A stretch of 29,645 nucleotides of DNA from Elioraea sp964533585. Lineage in GTDB: Bacteria; Pseudomonadota; Alphaproteobacteria; Acetobacterales; Acetobacteraceae. A program made the position numbers and the translations under genes. The stretch is taken from NCBI GenBank assembly GCA_964533585.1, contig CAZHMM010000032.1:1-29645 (forward strand), in the 5' to 3' direction. Shown piece after piece: positions 7,778 through 16,082 of the stretch; within the stretch, counting starts at the first letter, position 1, and each line of letters opens with the position of its first letter. The notes under the pieces are model-generated. The model saw nothing but the letters and a program-made list of their open reading frames with translations, did no database searches and was not told where the DNA came from.

Positions 7778-8638
7778 ATGCGGCTGCTGGACCGGATCTT
7801 CAAGCGCGACAGGGCGACACGGGCCTGGCCCGAGGCCGGGGTGCCGCGTCGTGCGCGCGGCTTCGCCGATGCCGGCGCGGCGGCGCCGGTCGCGCTTCCG
7901 GACGCGCGATCCGCGCCGGCAGCCGATCGGCCCCCCCGCCCCTTCCCCGCCGAGGCGCCGTTCCCCTCCACCGGTCCGCACGGCCATCGCGCGCGCATGC
8001 GCGACAAGCTGCTGACGCGCGGGCCGGACGCGCTCGCCGACTACGAACTGCTGGAGATGCTGCTCTACTTCGCCATGCCGAAGGGCGACACCAAGCCGCT
8101 GGCGAAGGCGCTGATCAACCGCTTCGGCAGCTTCGCCAGCGTGCTCGCCGCCCCGCAGCAGGCGCTGCTCGATACGCGCGGCCTCGGCCCGCACAGCGTG
8201 GCCGCGCTCAAGCTCGTCCAGGCGGCCGCGGTCCGGATGAGCCGGGCCGAGGTGATGGAGCGGCCGGTGCTGAGCAACTGGGACCGGCTGATCGACTATC
8301 TGCACGCCGTGATGGCGCGCGAGAAGATCGAGCAGTTCCGCGTGCTGTTCCTCGACCCGAAGAACCGGCTGATCGCGGATGAGGCGCAGGCGCGCGGCAC
8401 GGTGAACCACACGCCGGTCTATCCGCGCGAGGTGGTCAAGCGCGCGCTGGAGCTGCACGCGACCGCGCTGATCCTGGTGCACAACCACCCCTCGGGCGAT
8501 CCGACCCCATCCCGCGCCGATCTCGAGATGACGCGCGAGATCAAGCAGGCGGCCGCGATCCTCTCGATCACGCTGCACGACCACCTGATCGTCGGCAACG
8601 GCCGCTTCCTGTCGTTCCGCCAGGAGGGGTTGCTGTAG
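7778..8638 (+). CDS. radC: RadC family JAB-domain protein (copy 2)
   Basis: A 286-residue RadC paralogue directly downstream of copy 1. An N-terminal Ala/Pro/Arg-rich extension of about 65 residues, likely disordered, precedes the conserved HGHRARMRDKLL segment. The helix-hairpin-helix region (LLDTRGLGPHSVAALK) and the JAB domain with intact HNHPSGDPTPSRAD follow. The start at ATG 7778 (MRLLDRIFKRD) is preceded by a G-rich stretch. An upstream in-frame TTG at 7724 is possible but less likely. The 85-base gap from copy 1 is less GC-rich and contains AGAAC (7710-7714) and GTTCT (7728-7732), so this copy may have its own promoter. It ends 7 bases from the convergent dioxygenase gene, leaving no room for a terminator. 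Confidence 0.92.
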   Translation: MRLLDRIFKRDRATRAWPEAGVPRRARGFADAGAAAPVALPDARSAPAADRPPRPFPAEAPFPSTGPHGHRARMRDKLLTRGPDALADYELLEMLLYFAMPKGDTKPLAKALINRFGSFASVLAAPQQALLDTRGLGPHSVAALKLVQAAAVRMSRAEVMERPVLSNWDRLIDYLHAVMAREKIEQFRVLFLDPKNRLIADEAQARGTVNHTPVYPREVVKRALELHATALILVHNHPSGDPTPSRADLEMTREIKQAAAILSITLHDHLIVGNGRFLSFRQEGLL

Positions 8639-8645
8639 TCCTCGG

Positions 8646-9527
8646 CTACGCCAGCTCGTAGGCGCTGCGGCCCGGCATCGCGCCGCCGCGCAGGGCGCCT
8701 GCGCGCACATCGCCCCACTGCACCGCATGGCCCGCCGGCAGCGCACGGCTGTTCGGCACCGCGAGCCAGATCCGCAGCAGCACCCGACGCGCGCCGGAGG
8801 CCGCGTCATCGGCATAGGCCGTGCGGCCGTGATAGGTCACATGCTGGTTCATCAGCTGAATCTGGCCGGCCTCGAACGGCATCTCGACGCAGAGCTCGTC
8901 GGCCAGGCGCGCGAGCTCGTCCATCGCCTCGATCTGCGCGGCCGTCAGCCGCGGCACCGAAGCCTCGTCCTGCGCCATCTCGACATAGGTGCGGCTGTAC
9001 TGGGAGGTGAACGCGCCGTCCGGCCCGCGCGAGAACACCGGCATCGCGAACACCGCATCCGCGCGCGAGCCCTCCTCGTCGGCGGGGCGCTTGCGCCAGA
9101 AATCCTGGTACAGCACGGCGAGCAGGTCGGGCCGGCGTTCGGCCAGCGCATCGTGGATCGCCACCGTCGAGACGATGCGCGACACCCCGCCGGCGATCCC
9201 GTTCGAGGCGCAGAGCAGGGCCAGCACGTCGCACTTGTCGGTATGGAACCGCAACGGGCCGGTCGAGCGCGAGCGCGCCCGCGCCGAGGGCACCGGGCCG
9301 GGCCCGCTGCCGGTGACGGCCGCACCGGTGCCGGTCTCGTCGCGCACCTCGGCGAGGATCTCGCCGGTCGTGTTCTGCGGCAGCGGCGTGCCGAGATGCG
9401 CCGCCAGCCCCCAGAAGATCCGCTTGAGGTCGTCATGCGCGTAGCGCGTCGGGTCGAGCCCGCCGAGCCGGACCAGGCCGCGGCCGTGCTCGAGCTCGTC
9501 GGAGACCTCGGCGAGCCGGTCCGCCAC
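8646..9527 (-). CDS. TauD/TfdA family Fe(II)/2-oxoglutarate dioxygenase, probably 5'-truncated
   Basis: A non-haem iron, 2-oxoglutarate-dependent oxygenase of the TauD/TfdA family; the substrate is unknown. The iron-binding facial triad is intact: H95 and D97 (FHTD) and a distal His in NQHVTYHGRTAY (H233). The Arg for 2-oxoglutarate lies in RRVLLRIWLAVP. Numbering is from GTG 9527, the only ordinary start codon in this frame near the gene. Family-like sequence (LAAVAGRAPGQFAAAEFPLP) continues upstream to about 9590. The N-terminal 50 or so residues usual in this family (containing the W-x-G/A-x-x-L segment) are absent, and the frame there runs into the divergent binding-protein gene. It may therefore be a decayed gene or use an atypical start. 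Confidence 0.65.
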   Translation of the reverse strand: MADRLAEVSDELEHGRGLVRLGGLDPTRYAHDDLKRIFWGLAAHLGTPLPQNTTGEILAEVRDETGTGAAVTGSGPGPVPSARARSRSTGPLRFHTDKCDVLALLCASNGIAGGVSRIVSTVAIHDALAERRPDLLAVLYQDFWRKRPADEEGSRADAVFAMPVFSRGPDGAFTSQYSRTYVEMAQDEASVPRLTAAQIEAMDELARLADELCVEMPFEAGQIQLMNQHVTYHGRTAYADDAASGARRVLLRIWLAVPNSRALPAGHAVQWGDVRAGALRGGAMPGRSAYELA

Positions 9528-9623
9528 CGTCGGCAGCGGGAACTCGGCGGCGGCGAACTGGCCGGGCGCGCGCCCGGCGACGGCCGCCAGTGTTCCGCGG
9601 GCAACGAAACGAAGGGGCTTCGC

Positions 9624-10592
9624 ATGATCCTGACCCGCCGATCCGTGCTGGCCGGCGCCGCGCTCGCCGCTGCGCTGCCGGCCGCCGCCCAGGCCTGGCC
9701 GACCCGCTCGATCCGTTTCGTCGTGCCCTGGCCGCCCGGCGGGCTGAATGACCTGATCGCGCGCTACTTCAACGACCGCGTCTCGGCGGCACTCGGCCAG
9801 CCGATCGTCAACGACTTCAAGGCCGGCGCCGGCGCGCGCATCGGCGTCACCGAGATCGCCCGCGCGCGCCCCGACGGCTACGTGATCGGCATGGGCAATC
9901 TCGCGCCGCTGACGATCTTTCCGAACACCGATCCCGATCTTCCCTATGACCCGGCGCGCGATCTCGTGCCCATCAAGATGTTCTGCGCCTCGCCGCTGGT
10001 GCTGGTGGTGGGGGCCAGTTCGCCGATCCGCGACGTCGCCGGGCTGATCGCCGCGGCGCGCGCCGAGCCGGGCAAGCTGAACTACGGCTCGGTCGGCGTG
10101 GGCACGGCGCAGCACCTGATCTTCGAGATGTTCCGCGCGCGCGACGGCATCGACATGGTGCACGTGCCCTATCGCGGCACGAATGACAGCCTGCCCGCGC
10201 TGCTGACCGGCGACGTGCACGCGATGTTCGACACGCTGCCCTCGATGCTGCCGCAGATCCGCGCCGAGCGGGTGCGCGCGCTGGCCGTCACCACGCCCGC
10301 GCGCGTGCCGCATCTGCCGGACGTGCCGACGCTCGGCGAGGTCGGCTATCCGGAGGTGGACATCGTCACCTGGTACGCGGTGATCGTGCCGACCGGCACG
10401 CCCGAGCCGATCCAGGCGCGGCTCGCGCGCGAGTACGGCGCGGTCTCGGCGACCGACGAGACCAGGGCGTTCCTGGAGACGCACGGGCTGATCTACCTGC
10501 CGAACACGCCGGCCGAGTTCGCCGCCCGCGTGGCCGCCGAGCGGGCCCACTGGGGAAAGCTCATCACCGAGCGCAACATCCGCGTGCGCTGA
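9624..10592 (+). CDS. Bug/TctC family tripartite tricarboxylate-type solute receptor
   Basis: A 322-residue periplasmic binding protein of the Bug (TctC) family. These capture organic acids and similar solutes for tripartite tricarboxylate transporters or sensing. The signal peptide is clear: TRRSVLAGAALAAALPAAAQA, with a twin-arginine-like start. The mature part shows the family marks WPTRSIRFVVPWPPGG, LNYGSVGVGTAQHL, VPYRGTNDSLPALLTGDVHAMFD and a C-terminal ERAHWGKLI. The start at ATG 9624 has GAAGGGG about 6 bases upstream. No TctA/TctB membrane genes lie nearby, so it is an orphan receptor, which is common in this family. The ligand cannot be read from the sequence. The divergent oxygenase might act on the imported compound (inference). 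Confidence 0.92.
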   Translation: MILTRRSVLAGAALAAALPAAAQAWPTRSIRFVVPWPPGGLNDLIARYFNDRVSAALGQPIVNDFKAGAGARIGVTEIARARPDGYVIGMGNLAPLTIFPNTDPDLPYDPARDLVPIKMFCASPLVLVVGASSPIRDVAGLIAAARAEPGKLNYGSVGVGTAQHLIFEMFRARDGIDMVHVPYRGTNDSLPALLTGDVHAMFDTLPSMLPQIRAERVRALAVTTPARVPHLPDVPTLGEVGYPEVDIVTWYAVIVPTGTPEPIQARLAREYGAVSATDETRAFLETHGLIYLPNTPAEFAARVAAERAHWGKLITERNIRVR

Positions 10593-10606
10593 GCCGGGCC
10601 GATGTC

Positions 10607-10993
10607 ATGAGCGTGCGCATCGTCCGGCTCGGCACGACGCGGCTGCCGGGCGAGGGCACGCGCATCGGCACGGTGCGCCACCTGCCGCGCGGCGTGCGCA
10701 AGGCGCGCTACGCCGCGGAGGACTGGTTCGATGTCTGGTATCCGGAACTCGCGCCGAGTGCCGCGCTGGTCGCGAAGGCACGCGGGGCGCAGACGGAGGC
10801 GGACTGGCGCGCCTTCGTGACGGCGTTCCGCAAGGAGATGGAGGCGCCGGCGGCGCGGCGCACGCTCGATCTGCTCGCCGCGCTGTCGCACGGGTCGGAT
10901 TTCTCGGTCGGCTGCTACTGCGCGGACGAGGCGCGCTGCCACCGCTCGGTGCTGCGCGCGCTGCTCACCGAGCGGGGCGCGGCGATCGCGTGA
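10607..10993 (+). CDS. DUF488 family protein
   Basis: A 128-residue DUF488 protein of unknown function. The family marks are an N-terminal strand followed by RHLPRGVRKARYAAEDWFDVWYPELAPS, and the C-terminal cysteine motif CYCADEARCHRSVL with three cysteines. The length is normal for the short YeaO-like subgroup. It starts 14 bases after the binding-protein gene at ATG 10607, preceded by an out-of-frame ATG at 10602. Its stop codon (10991-10993) directly abuts the stop of the convergent NnrU gene, forming the palindrome TGATCA. Confidence 0.88.
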   Translation: MSVRIVRLGTTRLPGEGTRIGTVRHLPRGVRKARYAAEDWFDVWYPELAPSAALVAKARGAQTEADWRAFVTAFRKEMEAPAARRTLDLLAALSHGSDFSVGCYCADEARCHRSVLRALLTERGAAIA

Positions 10994-11569
10994 TCAGCCG
11001 ATCACGCCGACACCGATGACGAGGCGGTGCAGTCCGCCGACGAACGCGGCCCAGGCGATCGCGCCGACGGCGCAGGCGATCCAGTCGCCGCGCGTCCAGC
11101 CCGAGCGCGGTGGGACGACCACGCCCTCGCGCCGCTTCAGCGCGATGCGGTCATACACCGCCCAGGCCAGGAATGCGCCGAACAGCACGACCGAGCCGAG
11201 GTCGCCGTTCGCCAGCAGGTGCGCGAAGGCCCAGATCTTCACGCCCGCGAGCATCGGATGCTTCGCCGCCCCCTTGATCAGCCCGGACGGCGCGTAGGCC
11301 GCCGCGAGCAGGATGAAGGAGGGCAGCATCAGCAGCAGCGCGACATGGCGCAGCGCCACCGGCGGGTCCCAGAGCGGGATGTAGCCGCTCGCCCGATAGG
11401 CGCCGAAGCCCTGCACGATCAGCACGATCCCGGCCAGCGATACGAGCGAGAAGACGACCTTGTAGGGAATCTCGCCGATCCGTCCGATCACCGCCGTGCG
11501 TTCGGGGCGGAAGGTGGTGAAGCTGTGCGCCGCGAGGAACACGGCAAGTCCCAGGATCAGCAGCAGCAT
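10994..11569 (-). CDS. NnrU family integral membrane protein
   Basis: A 191-residue inner-membrane protein of the NnrU family. About five hydrophobic segments are visible: LLLILGLAVFLAAH, VVFSLVSLAGIVLIVQGF, VALLLMLPSFILLAAAY, a segment around VVLFGAFLAWAVY, and WIACAVGAIAWAAFVGGL. The family's KHPMLAGVKIWAFAHLLANGD motif links it to isoprenylcysteine-methyltransferase-like folds. NnrU was first linked to nitrite/nitric oxide reduction clusters, but it is widespread and its function is unsettled; no denitrification genes are present here. Start ATG 11569 has GGGAG about 7 bases upstream. It follows the ArsC-like gene by 24 bases, so it is probably the last gene of the gua transcript. Confidence 0.9.
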   Translation of the reverse strand: MLLLILGLAVFLAAHSFTTFRPERTAVIGRIGEIPYKVVFSLVSLAGIVLIVQGFGAYRASGYIPLWDPPVALRHVALLLMLPSFILLAAAYAPSGLIKGAAKHPMLAGVKIWAFAHLLANGDLGSVVLFGAFLAWAVYDRIALKRREGVVVPPRSGWTRGDWIACAVGAIAWAAFVGGLHRLVIGVGVIG

Positions 11570-11593
11570 CGTCGGCTCCCGGATGGACGGTGG

Positions 11594-11938
11594 TTACAGC
11601 GTGGCCGACCAGGCGGCCTCGTCGAACCCCGCGAGCAGGCGTCCGCCCGCCTCCAGCACCGGACGGCGGATCAGCGAGGGGTGCGTCTGCATCAGCGCGA
11701 GCGCGCGGGCCTCATCCAGCCCCGCGCGCTCGGTCTCGGCAAGCTTGCGGAAGGTCGTGCCCGAGCGGTTGAGCAGCCGCTCCCAGCCGAGCGCGCGGGC
11801 CCAGGCCGCGAGCTCGCCGTGCGTCGGCGGCTCGGTCCTGTAATCGCGGAACCGGTGGGCGACGCCGCGCGTCTCCAGCCAGGCGCGCGCCCGCTTCATG
11901 GTGTCGCAGTTACGGATGCCGTGGATGGTCACGGTCAT
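11594..11938 (-). CDS. ArsC/Spx (YffB-like) family protein
   Basis: A 114-residue protein of the ArsC/Spx thioredoxin-like family, closest in pattern to E. coli YffB. It begins TIHGIRNCDTMKRARAWLE, with a single cysteine (C11 in NCDTMK) rather than the CxxC pair of Spx. The LLNRSGTTFRKL segment and LIRRPVLEAGGRLLAGFDE are typical. YffB-like proteins bind glutathione and are proposed thiol reductases; an arsenate role is not implied. The gene starts 3 bases after the guaA stop, indicating tight co-transcription. Confidence 0.9.
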   Translation of the reverse strand: MTVTIHGIRNCDTMKRARAWLETRGVAHRFRDYRTEPPTHGELAAWARALGWERLLNRSGTTFRKLAETERAGLDEARALALMQTHPSLIRRPVLEAGGRLLAGFDEAAWSATL

Positions 11939-11941
11939 GCG

Positions 11942-13489
11942 TCACTCCCACTCGATCGTGCCGGGCGGCTTGGAGGTGATGTCATAGGTCACCCGGTTGA
12001 TGCCGCGCACCTCATTGACGATCCGGTTCGCCGTGCGCAGCAGGAAGCCCATGTCGAACGGATAGACATCCGCCGTCATCCCGTCCGTGCTCGTCACCGC
12101 GCGCAAGGCGCAAGCCTGGTCGTAGGTGCGGCCGTCGCCCATCACGCCGACCGTGCGCACCGGCAGCAGCACGGCGAAGGCCTGCCAGATCGCGTCATAG
12201 AGGCCCGCCGCGCGGATCTCCTCGAGGAAGATCGCATCCACCTTCTGGAGCAGCGCGACCTTCTCGCGCGTCACCTCGCCCGGGATGCGGATCGCGAGGC
12301 CGGGCCCGGGGAACGGATGCCGGCCGACGATCGCCTCGGGAATGCCGAGCTCGCGGCCCAGCGCGCGCACCTCGTCCTTGAACAGCTCGCGCAAGGGCTC
12401 GACGAGCGTCATGTTCATCCGTTCCGGCAGGCCACCGACATTGTGGTGGCTCTTGATCGTCACACTCGGCCCGCCGGTGAATGACACGCTCTCGATCACG
12501 TCCGGATAGAGCGTGCCCTGTGCGAGGAACTCGGCGCCGCCGAGCCTGCCCGCCTCCTCCTCGAACACCTCGACGAACAGCCGCCCGATGGTCTTGCGCT
12601 TCACTTCCGGGTCGGTGACGCCGCCGAGCGCGCCGAGGAACAGCTCGGAGGCATCGCGGTGCACGAGCCGGATGTTGAAGCGATCCCGGAACGTCGTCGC
12701 CACCTGCTCGGCCTCGCCGGCGCGCAGCAGGCCGTGATCGACGAAGATGCAGGTCAGCTGATCGCCGATCGCCTCGTGGATCAGCACCGCGGCGACCGAG
12801 GAATCGACCCCGCCCGAGAGCCCGCAGATCACCCTTCCCTGCCCCACCTGGCGGCGGATCTTGGCGATCTCCGCCTCGCGGAAATTCGCCATGGTCCAGT
12901 CGCCGCGCGCGCCCGACACCGCGTGGGTGAAGTTCCGCAGCAGCTGCGCACCGTGCGGCGTGTGCACCACCTCGGGGTGGAACTGCACGCCGTAGAAGCG
13001 GCGATGGTCGTCGGCGATCGCGGCGAACGGCGCGCCCTCGCTCACGCCCACCACGCGGAACCCCGCCGGCAGGCGCGTGACGCGATCGCCGTGGCTCATC
13101 CACACCTGCTCGCGCGCACCCTTCTGCCACACGCCGTGGAACAGCGCGCAGTCGTCGGTGACGTCGAGGAAGGCGCGGCCGAACTCGCGATGGTCGGAGG
13201 TCTGCACCTCGCCGCCAAGCTGCGCGACCATGGTCTGCTGGCCGTAGCAGATGCCGAGCACCGGCACGTCGAGCTGGAACACGAGATCCGGCGCGCGGGG
13301 CGAGGTGCCTTCGGTGACGCTCGCCGGCCCGCCCGAGAGAATGACGCCGCGCGGGGCGAAATCGGCGATCCGCTCGGGCGGGGCGTTGAACGGCCAGATC
13401 TCGCAATAGACGCCGCTCTCGCGCACGCGCCGCGCGATCAGCTGGGTGACCTGGCTGCCGAAGTCGAGAATCAGGATCCGGTCCGTCAT
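11942..13489 (-). CDS. guaA: GMP synthase (glutamine-hydrolysing)
   Basis: A 515-residue full-length bifunctional enzyme converting XMP to GMP with glutamine and ATP in the cytoplasm. The N-terminal class I glutamine amidotransferase domain has its triad C81 (GICYGQQ), H171 and E173 (FHPEVVH). The ATP pyrophosphatase domain has the PP-loop SGGVDS at residues 225-230. The C-terminal dimerisation domain ends with the conserved DITSKPPGTIEWE. Start ATG 13489 lacks an obvious Shine-Dalgarno sequence. It lies 40 bases after the GNAT gene and, with guaB upstream on the same strand, completes the IMP-to-GMP branch. Confidence 0.98.
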   Translation of the reverse strand: MTDRILILDFGSQVTQLIARRVRESGVYCEIWPFNAPPERIADFAPRGVILSGGPASVTEGTSPRAPDLVFQLDVPVLGICYGQQTMVAQLGGEVQTSDHREFGRAFLDVTDDCALFHGVWQKGAREQVWMSHGDRVTRLPAGFRVVGVSEGAPFAAIADDHRRFYGVQFHPEVVHTPHGAQLLRNFTHAVSGARGDWTMANFREAEIAKIRRQVGQGRVICGLSGGVDSSVAAVLIHEAIGDQLTCIFVDHGLLRAGEAEQVATTFRDRFNIRLVHRDASELFLGALGGVTDPEVKRKTIGRLFVEVFEEEAGRLGGAEFLAQGTLYPDVIESVSFTGGPSVTIKSHHNVGGLPERMNMTLVEPLRELFKDEVRALGRELGIPEAIVGRHPFPGPGLAIRIPGEVTREKVALLQKVDAIFLEEIRAAGLYDAIWQAFAVLLPVRTVGVMGDGRTYDQACALRAVTSTDGMTADVYPFDMGFLLRTANRIVNEVRGINRVTYDITSKPPGTIEWE

Positions 13490-13529
13490 GGCGGACAGAT
13501 ACAGAAACCCGCGCGGTTGGGAAGGGGCG

Positions 13530-14099
13530 CTACTGGTTCGTGGTGGGCTGGGTGGCGGCGAGCAGCACGCCGATCGGCTCCCACAGCAGGCCGAGCTGCA
13601 CCACCGGCTGGCCGGCGAAGCGGATCTGCTGCTCGGCCACCGGCCGGCCGCCGAGATGCTGGTAGAACCAGCGCGTCGGGTTGTCCTTCAGCACCCAGAG
13701 CATCACCGACCGGCAGCCGATCGCGTTCAGGTGCGCGGCGACCGCGCGCATCAGCCGCCGGCCGACCCCGCGCTCGCGGAAATCCTCGAGCAGGTAGAGC
13801 GTCTCGATTTCGCCTGCCTCGCGGGTGCCGTTGCGCGCGCGGCCGCCGGAGGCGAAGCCGACCACGGTCGGCGTGACGCCATCCGGCGAATCCGGCCCCG
13901 TGGCGACCGCGACGAAGGTGGCGTGTCCCGGCGGCGGCGCGGTGACCATCCGCCGCCACCCGGCCGCCTGGCGCCCGGCGGACAGCCCTGCGAGGTAGGC
14001 CTCCGGCAGGATGCCGGCATACGTGCCGCGCCAGGTCGCGACGTGGATCGCGCCGATCGCCTCGGCATCCGCGGCGCGGGCGCGGCGGATCGCGATCAC
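13530..14099 (-). CDS. GNAT family N-acetyltransferase
   Basis: A 189-residue GNAT protein transferring an acetyl group from acetyl-CoA to an unknown amine. The fold is complete: IRRARAADAEAIGAIHVATWRGTYAGILPE, a central GEIETLYLLEDFRERGVGRRL acetyl-CoA-binding motif (R-x-x-G-V-G), and a C-terminal VMLWVLKDNPTRWFYQHLGG. Its ATG overlaps the rsmB stop in ATGA (14096-14099), so it is translationally coupled to rsmB. It serves as an intact reference for the shortened GNAT at 20071-20409, which shares the N- and C-terminal parts of the fold. Confidence 0.9.
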   Translation of the reverse strand: MIAIRRARAADAEAIGAIHVATWRGTYAGILPEAYLAGLSAGRQAAGWRRMVTAPPPGHATFVAVATGPDSPDGVTPTVVGFASGGRARNGTREAGEIETLYLLEDFRERGVGRRLMRAVAAHLNAIGCRSVMLWVLKDNPTRWFYQHLGGRPVAEQQIRFAGQPVVQLGLLWEPIGVLLAATQPTTNQ

Positions 14100-15403
14100 G
14101 CGGCCGACTCCCGCGTGAGCGCGGCGGCGAAGAAGCCGTCCGTGCCGTGGCGCGCCGGCGTGAGCGAAAGAAACGGCCCGTCGCCGGGCAGCGGCACGCT
14201 GATGCGCGCGCGCACCGCCGCGAGCGGCAGCACCGCAAAGCCTGGAACCCGCGCGAGGACGCTCTCCACCTGGGCCTCGTTCTCTTCGGTCAGCACCGAA
14301 CAGGTAGCGTAGACCAGAACGCCGCCCGGTTTCACCAGCCTCGCGGCCCGCTCCAGGATCACGGACTGTTTCTTCGTAAGATCAAGGAGATCGGCCTCGG
14401 CGAGCCGGAGCCGCGCATCCGGCTTGCGCCGCCAGGTGCCGGTGCCGGTGCAGGGCGCATCGACCAGCACGCGATCGAAGCCGCCCGCGGCGCGCTTCAG
14501 CCACTTCGCGCCAGGCTCGATCAGCCGCCGCTCGACATTGGACACACCGGCGCGGCGTAGCCGCTTCACCGCCGCCTCGAGCCGGGCGGCCGACACATCG
14601 GCGGCGACGATCTGGCCGCGGTTGCCCATCGCCGCGGCGAGCGCCAGCGTCTTGCCGGCCGCTCCGGCGCAGAAATCGCACACCCGCATGCCCGGCCGCG
14701 CATCGACCATCGCGGCGATCAGCTGGCTCCCTTCGTCCTGGATCTCGACCAGGCCCTCGCGGAAGGCGCGGCTCGCGGTGACGGGCGGGCGGCCCTGGGC
14801 GCGCAGCCCCCAGGGCGAATAGGGCGTCGGCTCGGTCGCGATCCCCTCGGCGGCGAGCGCCGCGCGGGCGTCATCGCGTGTCGTCTTCAAGAGATTGGCG
14901 CGCAGATCGGTCGGCGCGGCGGAGTCGAACGCCGCCATCTCGGCGCCGAGCGCTGCGCCGAACCGGGCGGCGAGCCGCGGCAGCAGCCAGTCCGGCACGC
15001 CGAGCCGCGCCGCCTCGGGCATGGAAGGGTCATCGAGGGCGCGGCCGGCGAAACCGGCGAGCGCCCGCCGCTCGGCATCGGCGAGCGGGGCCGGGCCGTG
15101 GCGCGCGGCGTTGAACAGCCCGGCGACCGCGTCCGCCGGGGCCCCTTCCGCCACCGCAAGCTGCGCCAGCATCAGCGTCCGCGGCGTGATCGGCGCGCGT
15201 GCCCGCTTGAGGTGCCAGACCAGCCGCGGTGCCGCGCGCAGCATCGCCCAAAGCCGGTCCGACACCACGCGGCGGTCGGAGGCCCCGATGAATCGGCGCG
15301 CGCGGAACCAGGCATTGGCGATCGCGTCCGCCGGCGCCTCGGGCGCCTCGTCCACCGCCTGCCAGAGCTCGATGCCCGCCTGGATGCGGGCGGCGGGGGT
15401 CAC
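14096..15403 (-). CDS. rsmB: RsmB-type 16S rRNA m5C methyltransferase
   Basis: A 435-residue RNA cytosine-C5 methyltransferase. An N-terminal NusB-like helical domain (about residues 1-140) is followed by the Rossmann domain. The latter contains VCDFCAGAAGKTLALAAAMGNRGQIVAADVS (SAM motif I; given here as a pattern rather than an identity claim), VLVDAPCTGTGTWRRKPD with the proline-cysteine motif, and VYATCSVLTEENE with the second catalytic cysteine. The start is GTG 15403, which overlaps the preceding gene's stop in GTGA. That overlap decides the start over in-frame codons further upstream. RsmB methylates 16S rRNA C967 in E. coli. The guaB-rsmB-guaA proximity recurs in alphaproteobacteria, as I recall. 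Confidence 0.92.
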   Translation of the reverse strand: MTPAARIQAGIELWQAVDEAPEAPADAIANAWFRARRFIGASDRRVVSDRLWAMLRAAPRLVWHLKRARAPITPRTLMLAQLAVAEGAPADAVAGLFNAARHGPAPLADAERRALAGFAGRALDDPSMPEAARLGVPDWLLPRLAARFGAALGAEMAAFDSAAPTDLRANLLKTTRDDARAALAAEGIATEPTPYSPWGLRAQGRPPVTASRAFREGLVEIQDEGSQLIAAMVDARPGMRVCDFCAGAAGKTLALAAAMGNRGQIVAADVSAARLEAAVKRLRRAGVSNVERRLIEPGAKWLKRAAGGFDRVLVDAPCTGTGTWRRKPDARLRLAEADLLDLTKKQSVILERAARLVKPGGVLVYATCSVLTEENEAQVESVLARVPGFAVLPLAAVRARISVPLPGDGPFLSLTPARHGTDGFFAAALTRESAA

Positions 15404-16077
15404 GACAGGAAGAACTCCGGCACGGGCTCCAGGTCCGCGGCCATCTGCGCGATCTGGTGCATCGCGAACTCGACCGGCTGGTTGATCCGATTCACCCAGA
15501 CGGTGCGGAATCCGTAGGCAGCGGCCGCCTGCGCATCCCAGGCATTCGACGAGACATAGCCGAGCCGGCTGCAATGCCGATGCACCGCGTCCTCGGCGAG
15601 CCGATAGACGCGCGGGTCGGGCTTGTAGACCCGCGCCGCATCGACCGACAGCACATGGTCGAAGAGCGGGCCGAGCTTCGCCGCCGCGACCGCATCGGCC
15701 AGCATCGCGCGCGAGCCGTTCGACAGGATCGCGGTGCCGATCCCCGCCGCGCGCAATGCCTCCAGCGCGGGCCGGACATCGTCGAACGCGGGCAGCGCGC
15801 GATAGGCCGCCATCAGGTCATCGACGAGCTGGAGGTTCGCGCCGCCATGCCAGTTCAGCGCGGTGTAGAGCGCATTGCGCGTCATCACCTCGAAGTCGCG
15901 CCAATGCTCGGGGCCGGTGAGGCTCGCCACCCAGGCGTATTCGAGCTGCTTCTGCCGCCAGAGCGCGCTCACCGTCTCCCAGTTCTCGCCGATGCGCCTT
16001 GCATGACGGCGGATTGCCGCGTGCACGTCGAACAGCGTGCCGTAGGCGTCGAAGACGACGGCCTCGACGCGCCGCAT
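15400..16077 (-). CDS. Haloacid dehalogenase, type II (HAD superfamily)
   Basis: A 225-residue HAD hydrolase of the L-2-haloacid dehalogenase subgroup. The nucleophile is D10 in VVFDAYGTLFDVHA. Motif II is AILSNGSRAML, the lysine is in VYKPDPRVY, and the diagnostic SSNAWDAQAAAAYGF segment is present. Family members hydrolyse short 2-haloalkanoic acids, though many homologues in GC-rich genomes have unknown physiological substrates. ATG 16077 lies 5 bases after the guaB stop; the frame is open further upstream only because it overlaps guaB. Its stop overlaps the rsmB start by 4 bases, so it sits inside the gua unit. Confidence 0.9.
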   Translation of the reverse strand: MRRVEAVVFDAYGTLFDVHAAIRRHARRIGENWETVSALWRQKQLEYAWVASLTGPEHWRDFEVMTRNALYTALNWHGGANLQLVDDLMAAYRALPAFDDVRPALEALRAAGIGTAILSNGSRAMLADAVAAAKLGPLFDHVLSVDAARVYKPDPRVYRLAEDAVHRHCSRLGYVSSNAWDAQAAAAYGFRTVWVNRINQPVEFAMHQIAQMAADLEPVPEFFLS

Positions 16078-16082
16078 CTCGG

